From NCBI RefSeq assembly GCF_022539505.1, contig NC_061508.1, positions 34,652,256 to 34,716,255 on the forward strand: a DNA stretch of 64,000 bases, written 5' to 3'. Origin of the DNA: Lolium rigidum (lineage: Eukaryota > Streptophyta > Magnoliopsida > Poales > Poaceae). A model generated the notes under the pieces. It was not told the DNA's origin, searched no databases, and saw nothing but the letters and a program-made list of their open reading frames with translations. A program made the translations under genes and the position numbers. This document shows, one piece after another, positions 59,611-64,000 of this stretch. Within the stretch, counting starts at the first letter, position 1, and the number at the start of each line of letters is the position of its first letter.

Positions 59611-59883
59611 GCACATATGTAGGTGTGAGTTGTATCCCTTGTATCGTAGCATGAAGGGTTCTTAAAACCCTGAGTATGAGTGTGTTTTCCATCCCTTGTA
59701 TCGTAGCCGGAGTGATGGTTCTTAAAACCATGGGAGGAATGGTATGTTAGTTTGTAATGTGTTATGTGGAATGAATGAATGTGTGTTTGTCATCAAAAGC
59801 ATTCAAGTTTTACAAGTTGTTAAACTCATTCAAAATAAACCTTAGACAATTCCCTCTTATCTTATAATCTTCTATATATTCAG

Positions 59884-61483
59884 ATGGCCCCTCCCAATCG
59901 CAACAACAACGACGCCATGATGCAACTGCTGCAAACCCTGCTTCAAGACAGGGAGACGGAAAGAGCTGAACGTCAAGCCAACATAGCAGCACTGCAAAAC
60001 CTTGCTCACCAAGGCCATGGGAATCATGATCACCCCGGATCCAAACTCAAGAACTTCCGAACACCAATCCACCGGTGTTTAGCAAGACCGAAGAACCCCT
60101 CGACGCCGATGATCGGCTTCAGACTATGGAGAACAACTTGGAAGTCGCCGGAGTCGAAGCCAATGAGAAAGTCCTGTTTGCAACCCACTACCTTGCCGGA
60201 CCAGCCAGAGCCTGGTGGACCAGCACCCGTGCCATGAACGGAGGTCAAGTCATGACTTGGGCAGATTTCAAGCCTAAGTTCAGCAAGTACCATGTGCCCC
60301 CGGGTCTCATCAAAAAGATGCGGGATGAATTCCGCGAACTGAAGCAAGGAAGGATGACGGTGGTAGAATACCGCGACAGGTTCCTTACCCTGTCAAGGTA
60401 CGCCCGATGAGACCGACACTACCGAGAAGAGGCAAGAGAGATTCCTGAATGGACTCGCATGATGAGATGCAGACGGTCCTAGTCAACATCCCCTTTGCAG
60501 ACCTTGAAGCCCTTGTTGACTCCGCCATCCAGATGGAGGGCAAGTTGAACCAAGCCAATGAAAACCGCAAACGCCGCATGATGCACCAGAGCGGGCCCAA
60601 CCATACTCCCAAGTATCGCCCCAGTTCAAGCGGAGGTTTTGCCCCCAGAAACACTAAGCCCCAGATGCAGACTTCACGCCCCGGATTCCAGAACCGGAGT
60701 GGAGGAAACCCCAGGCCAGGAGGCCACCACAACAACAACCACAACTACCAGAACAACACCAACAACTTCAACCGTGCGCCAATGCGAGCCCCCAACACCA
60801 ACAACAGCAACACCAACACCGCTCCAAGGACTGGGAGCAACGCCTTTCCGGTCGCCAACAAGGACAAGTCCACTATCACTTGTTATGAGTGCGGTGTAGT
60901 GGGACACTACTCCAACGAGTGCCCCAAGAGGCTTGCCAAGCTTGCCGGCAACACCCCTGCACCTGCTCAGCAGCAACGCCGCGTCTCTACCGGAAAGAAG
61001 TTCGCCCCCAACAACCCCAACAACCGCAACGGCCGTCTCTTTCACATGGAGGCAGAAGAAGCCCAGGAAGCACCGGACGTTGTCTTGGGTATGTTTCCTG
61101 TCAACTCAGTACCTGCCAGAGTGTTGTTTGATTCCGGAGCATCTCATTCTTTTGTCACTGAAGACTTTGCATCAACAAGTAAAATTCAACCTATCAGCTT
61201 GAAACACGTCATGATAGTTCAAATCCCCGGATCAACCACTAAAGCCAGAAAATTCTGTAAAAATGTACCCATCAAAATACATGAGGTAGAATTCTATGCC
61301 AATCTGATAATTCTGGGAACCAAAGGTTTGGAGGTAGTGCTAGGTATGGATTGGATGGCCAAGCATCATGGAATGATTGACTGTGCAAAGAAAGCCATCA
61401 CCATGACCAGTAGCACTGGTATTATAGTAGAGCATGTTTCTGAACTGCTACCCAGAAAATTTACCTCGCAACTGCGAGTGTAA
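59884..61483 (+). pseudogene. Gypsy gag and protease, frameshifted
   Basis: Starts MAPPNRNNNDAMMQLLQ. A one-base loss near 60057-60059 moves the frame to 60075-60410, which holds the gag core (FATHYLAGPARAWW to VVEYRDRFLTLSRYA). Lesions near 60402 and 60454 move it to 60449-61483, with the zinc knuckle CYECGVVGHYSNEC (about 60881-60922) and the protease motif VLFDSGASHSF (about 61120-61150). A last shift near 61455 separates it from pol. At least two of the four breaks are of the CAG/CTG form described in the findings. Confidence 0.9.
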
Positions 61484-64000
61484 CCAAGCCAACCTTGGAT
61501 CAGATCAGGGTCGTTTGTCGATACCCCGATGTGTTTCCCGAAGGTTTACCCGGTATGCCCCCAGATCGGGATATCGAGTTCATCATCGAGTTAATTCCTG
61601 GAACCGGACCCATAGCCCAGAGAGCCTATAGCATGAATCCAGCAGAGCTTGTGGAGCTGAAGAAGCAACTGGATGAACTGTTAGCCAAAGGTTTAATTCG
61701 ACCAAGTGCGTCACCATGGAGATCCCCAGTGTTGTTTGTGGATAAGAAGGATGGTGCCAGTCGTTTATGTACGGACTACCGTAAGCTTAACGATGTCACC
61801 ATCAAGAACAAGTATCCCTTGCCCAAGATAGAAGACCTGTTTGACCAGCTGACCGGTGCTGTAGTATTCTCGAAGATTGATCTCAGAACTGGATACCACC
61901 AGCTGAAGATTCGTGCATCTGACATTCCCAAAACTGCATTCACCACCAGATATGGATTGTACGAGTACAATGTCATGTCATTTGGATTGACCAATGCCCC
62001 TGCTTATTTCATGAATCTCATGAATAAGATCTTCATGAACTTTCTGGACAAGTTTGTTGTCGTTTTCATCGATGACATCCTAATCTACTCCAAGTCCGAG
62101 GAAGAACATGAGCAACACCTAGAAGCTGTCCTGGAGACCCTTAGAGAGCATAAGTTGTATGCTAAGTTCAGCAAATGTGAATTTTGGCTGAAGGAAGTAG
62201 GATTCCTGGGACATATCTTGTCTGCAGGAGGGATTGCCGTAGACCCCGCCAAGATCAAGACTGTTGCAGAATGGAAAGCCCCAACCACCCAGACCGAGGT
62301 CCGCGCTTTTCTTGGATTAGCCGGATACTACCGCAGATTTGTAGAAGGCTTTTCGAGCATCGCTCGACCAATGACCCAGTTGTTAAAGAAGGACAAGAAG
62401 TTCGAATGGACGGAGAAGTGTGAAGAGAGTTTTCAACAACTCAAGCTTAGACTGACCACAGCCCCCATCCTGATCATGCCGGATATCACCAAACCCTTTG
62501 ATGTTTACTGCGATGCCTCCAAGATTGGTCTGGGATGTGTACTGATGCAGGAAGGAAAGGTGATATCTTATCTGTCACGGCAACTGAAGCAGCATGAGCA
62601 GAACTATCCAACCCATGACCTCGAACTCGCAGCCGTAGTTTTAGCACTGAAGGTGTGGCGACACTACCTCATGGGTAATCGCTGCGAGATCTATTCTGAT
62701 CACAAGAGCCTGAAGTATATCTTCACTCAGAAGGAGCTGAATATGAGGCAGCGGAGATGGTTAGAGTTGATCAAGGACTATGATATGGAGATCCACTACC
62801 ACCCCGGCAAGGCCAATGTGGTAGCGGATGCATTGAGTAGACTGCCATGTCAGCTAAACTCAATGATAGCAGAAGAACAACCCAGCTTACACCAGGAGTT
62901 TGAGCAGTTTAGAATGGAGTTAGTCAGTAAAGGATTTCTGGCTAGTATAGAGCTACAGCCCACCTTGATTGGTCAGATCAAGGAAGCCCGAAGGGGCAAT
63001 GCCGCATTGAAGGGATCAAGAAGCGAGATAGTTGCGGGGAAAGCCCCGGGATTCATCATTGATGAAGAAGGAGTCCTTTGGTACAACGGACGCCCGTGTG
63101 TACCGTCGACTCGGAGTCGAAGAGGGTCATTCTCGCAGGAAGCCCATGACACCTTATACTCTATCCACCCCGGCGGTACCAAGATGTACCAGGACTTGAA
63201 GGAACAGCTTCGGTGGCATGGAATGAAGAGGGAGATTGGAAGCTACATCGCCAAGTGCGATATCCGTCAACGAGTCAAAGCTGAACATCGCCGACCCGCA
63301 GATCTGCTCGCAGCCACTACGGCATTCCCCGAATGGAAGTGGGACTCCGTAGGAATGGACTTTATCACCGGGTTGCCCAAATCCAAAGCAAAGGAAATGA
63401 TTCCATCTCGGGTAGTTGTTGATAGATTGACCAAGGTAGCCCACTTCATTGCCGTCAAGACAACCTACCAAGGCCCAAAGTTAGCGGAGCTGTACATCTC
63501 TAGAATAGTCGCACTGCACGGAACACCGAAGTCCATTGTGTCAGATAGAGGTTCACAATTCACCTCAAGATTCTGGCAGAAGGTGCATGAAGGATTAGGA
63601 ACTCGTCTGAATTTCAGCACTGCCTATCACCCGCAGACTGATGGACAGACCGAGAGAGTCAACCAGATATTGGAGGACATGCTGAGAGCCTACGTCCTAG
63701 AATATGGATCCAAGTGGGAGGACTGTTTGCCCTACGCAGAATTCTCTTACAACAACAGCTACCAAGCCAGTCTACAGATGGCCCCCTTCGAAGCCCTGTA
63801 CGGAAGGAAATGTCGTACCCCCCTGAATTGGTCCGAAGTCGGAGAGAGCCAAGTCTTTGGACCTGATGTGCTTCGAGAAGCGAAGAAAAGGTGCACAAGA
63901 TCCGAGAGTACCTCAAGACCGCCGCCCCGCCAGAAAAGCTACGCAGACAAGAGACGCCGAGAGATGACCTTTGAGGTCGGAGATTTCGTCTATCTCAAAG
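61484..64000 (+). CDS. Gypsy pol: RT, RNase H, integrase (runs off window)
   Basis: The frame reading [13 protein letters not shown] stays open to the window end. Reverse transcriptase has [12 protein letters not shown] and the catalytic FIDD (62065-62076). RNase H begins at [12 protein letters not shown]. Integrase has its DDE residues in [19 protein letters not shown] and DGQTERVNQ, but the second cysteine pair of the zinc finger is altered (CDIR where CxxC is expected). Two local stretches (near 63100-63135 and 63881-63930) are read in a shifted frame and then return, so the protein would carry wrong residues there. Not necessarily functional. Confidence 0.9.

Larger units (their letters stand above)
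54417..64000 (+). mobile_element. Gypsy element of RIRE3/Tekay type, right end outside window
   Basis: Long LTR, tRNA-iMet primer site, an extra ORF before gag, then gag and pol in the order protease, RT, RNase H, integrase. This order and the extra ORF fit the RIRE3/RIRE8 group of grass chromoviruses. The end of integrase, the chromodomain if any, and the 3' LTR are beyond 64000. Confidence 0.88.

Noticed and set aside
1..64000. CRISPR arrays, operons, prophage or bacterial defence systems
   Set aside because: The window is plant nuclear DNA with spliced genes and plant transposons. No regularly spaced short repeats with unique spacers were seen.

Overview
The window looks like nuclear DNA from a grass, most likely a Pooideae/Triticeae-type genome. 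The grounds are a low density of intron-containing, GC-rich host genes, thick nests of Copia, Gypsy and Helitron elements, TA-flanked Stowaway-type MITEs starting CTCCCTCCG, and LINE-like retroposons with long target-site duplications (TSDs). The species cannot be fixed from the sequence alone.

Left third (1-25.7 kb): a nested stack of transposons. A PIF/Harbinger transposase gene (about 24.9-25.7 kb) is cut by a minus-strand Copia element. The Copia is cut in gag by a non-autonomous Gypsy-type element (15186-22452, two LTRs, TSD CCTTG on both sides). It is cut again in reverse transcriptase by a second Gypsy LTR (ends 11122), which is in turn cut next to its probable TATA box by a degenerate minus-strand Helitron (5' end at 7811). 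The left ends of several of these lie outside the window.

Middle (25.7-43.8 kb): host genes among small insertions. The chloroplast peroxiredoxin Q gene (minus, three coding exons, 27188-29917) carries a complete Ycf33/DUF751-like plastid-protein ORF inside its second intron on the same strand. A 0.9-kb retroposon with a 14-bp TSD sits about 230 bp upstream of its start codon. Next come a Stowaway-like MITE (31289-31686), LINE remnants, a two-exon serine-rich gene resembling the C-terminus of CIP7-related proteins (34102-35709), a 5'-truncated LINE with a 17-bp TSD (36769-38243) and a short coding exon of an uncharacterised grass protein (41639-42029).

Right third (43.8-64 kb): a plastid 3-oxoacyl-ACP synthase I gene (minus, seven coding exons, 43885-47795, 459 aa) reads through without a lesion. 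About 2.2 kb of its upstream region, starting about 27 bp before its ATG, is present a second time at 52281-54416 without any coding sequence. A retroposon with an 18-bp TSD separates the two copies. The second copy ends where a Gypsy element of the RIRE3/Tekay type inserts: 4.15-kb LTR, tRNA-iMet primer site, extra ORF before gag, then frameshifted gag and pol running off the window.

How the parts relate: the two clear host genes with known roles both act in plastids, PrxQ in peroxide removal and KAS I in fatty-acid elongation. I see no sign that their proximity is functional. The most unexpected observation is technical as much as biological: many frameshifts in the transposons have the same form (CAG or CTG replaced by CGAG, CTCG or CG), while the KAS I and PrxQ exons are clean. 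This suggests systematic base-calling error at methylated CHG sites, which would make some transposon ORFs look more broken than they are.
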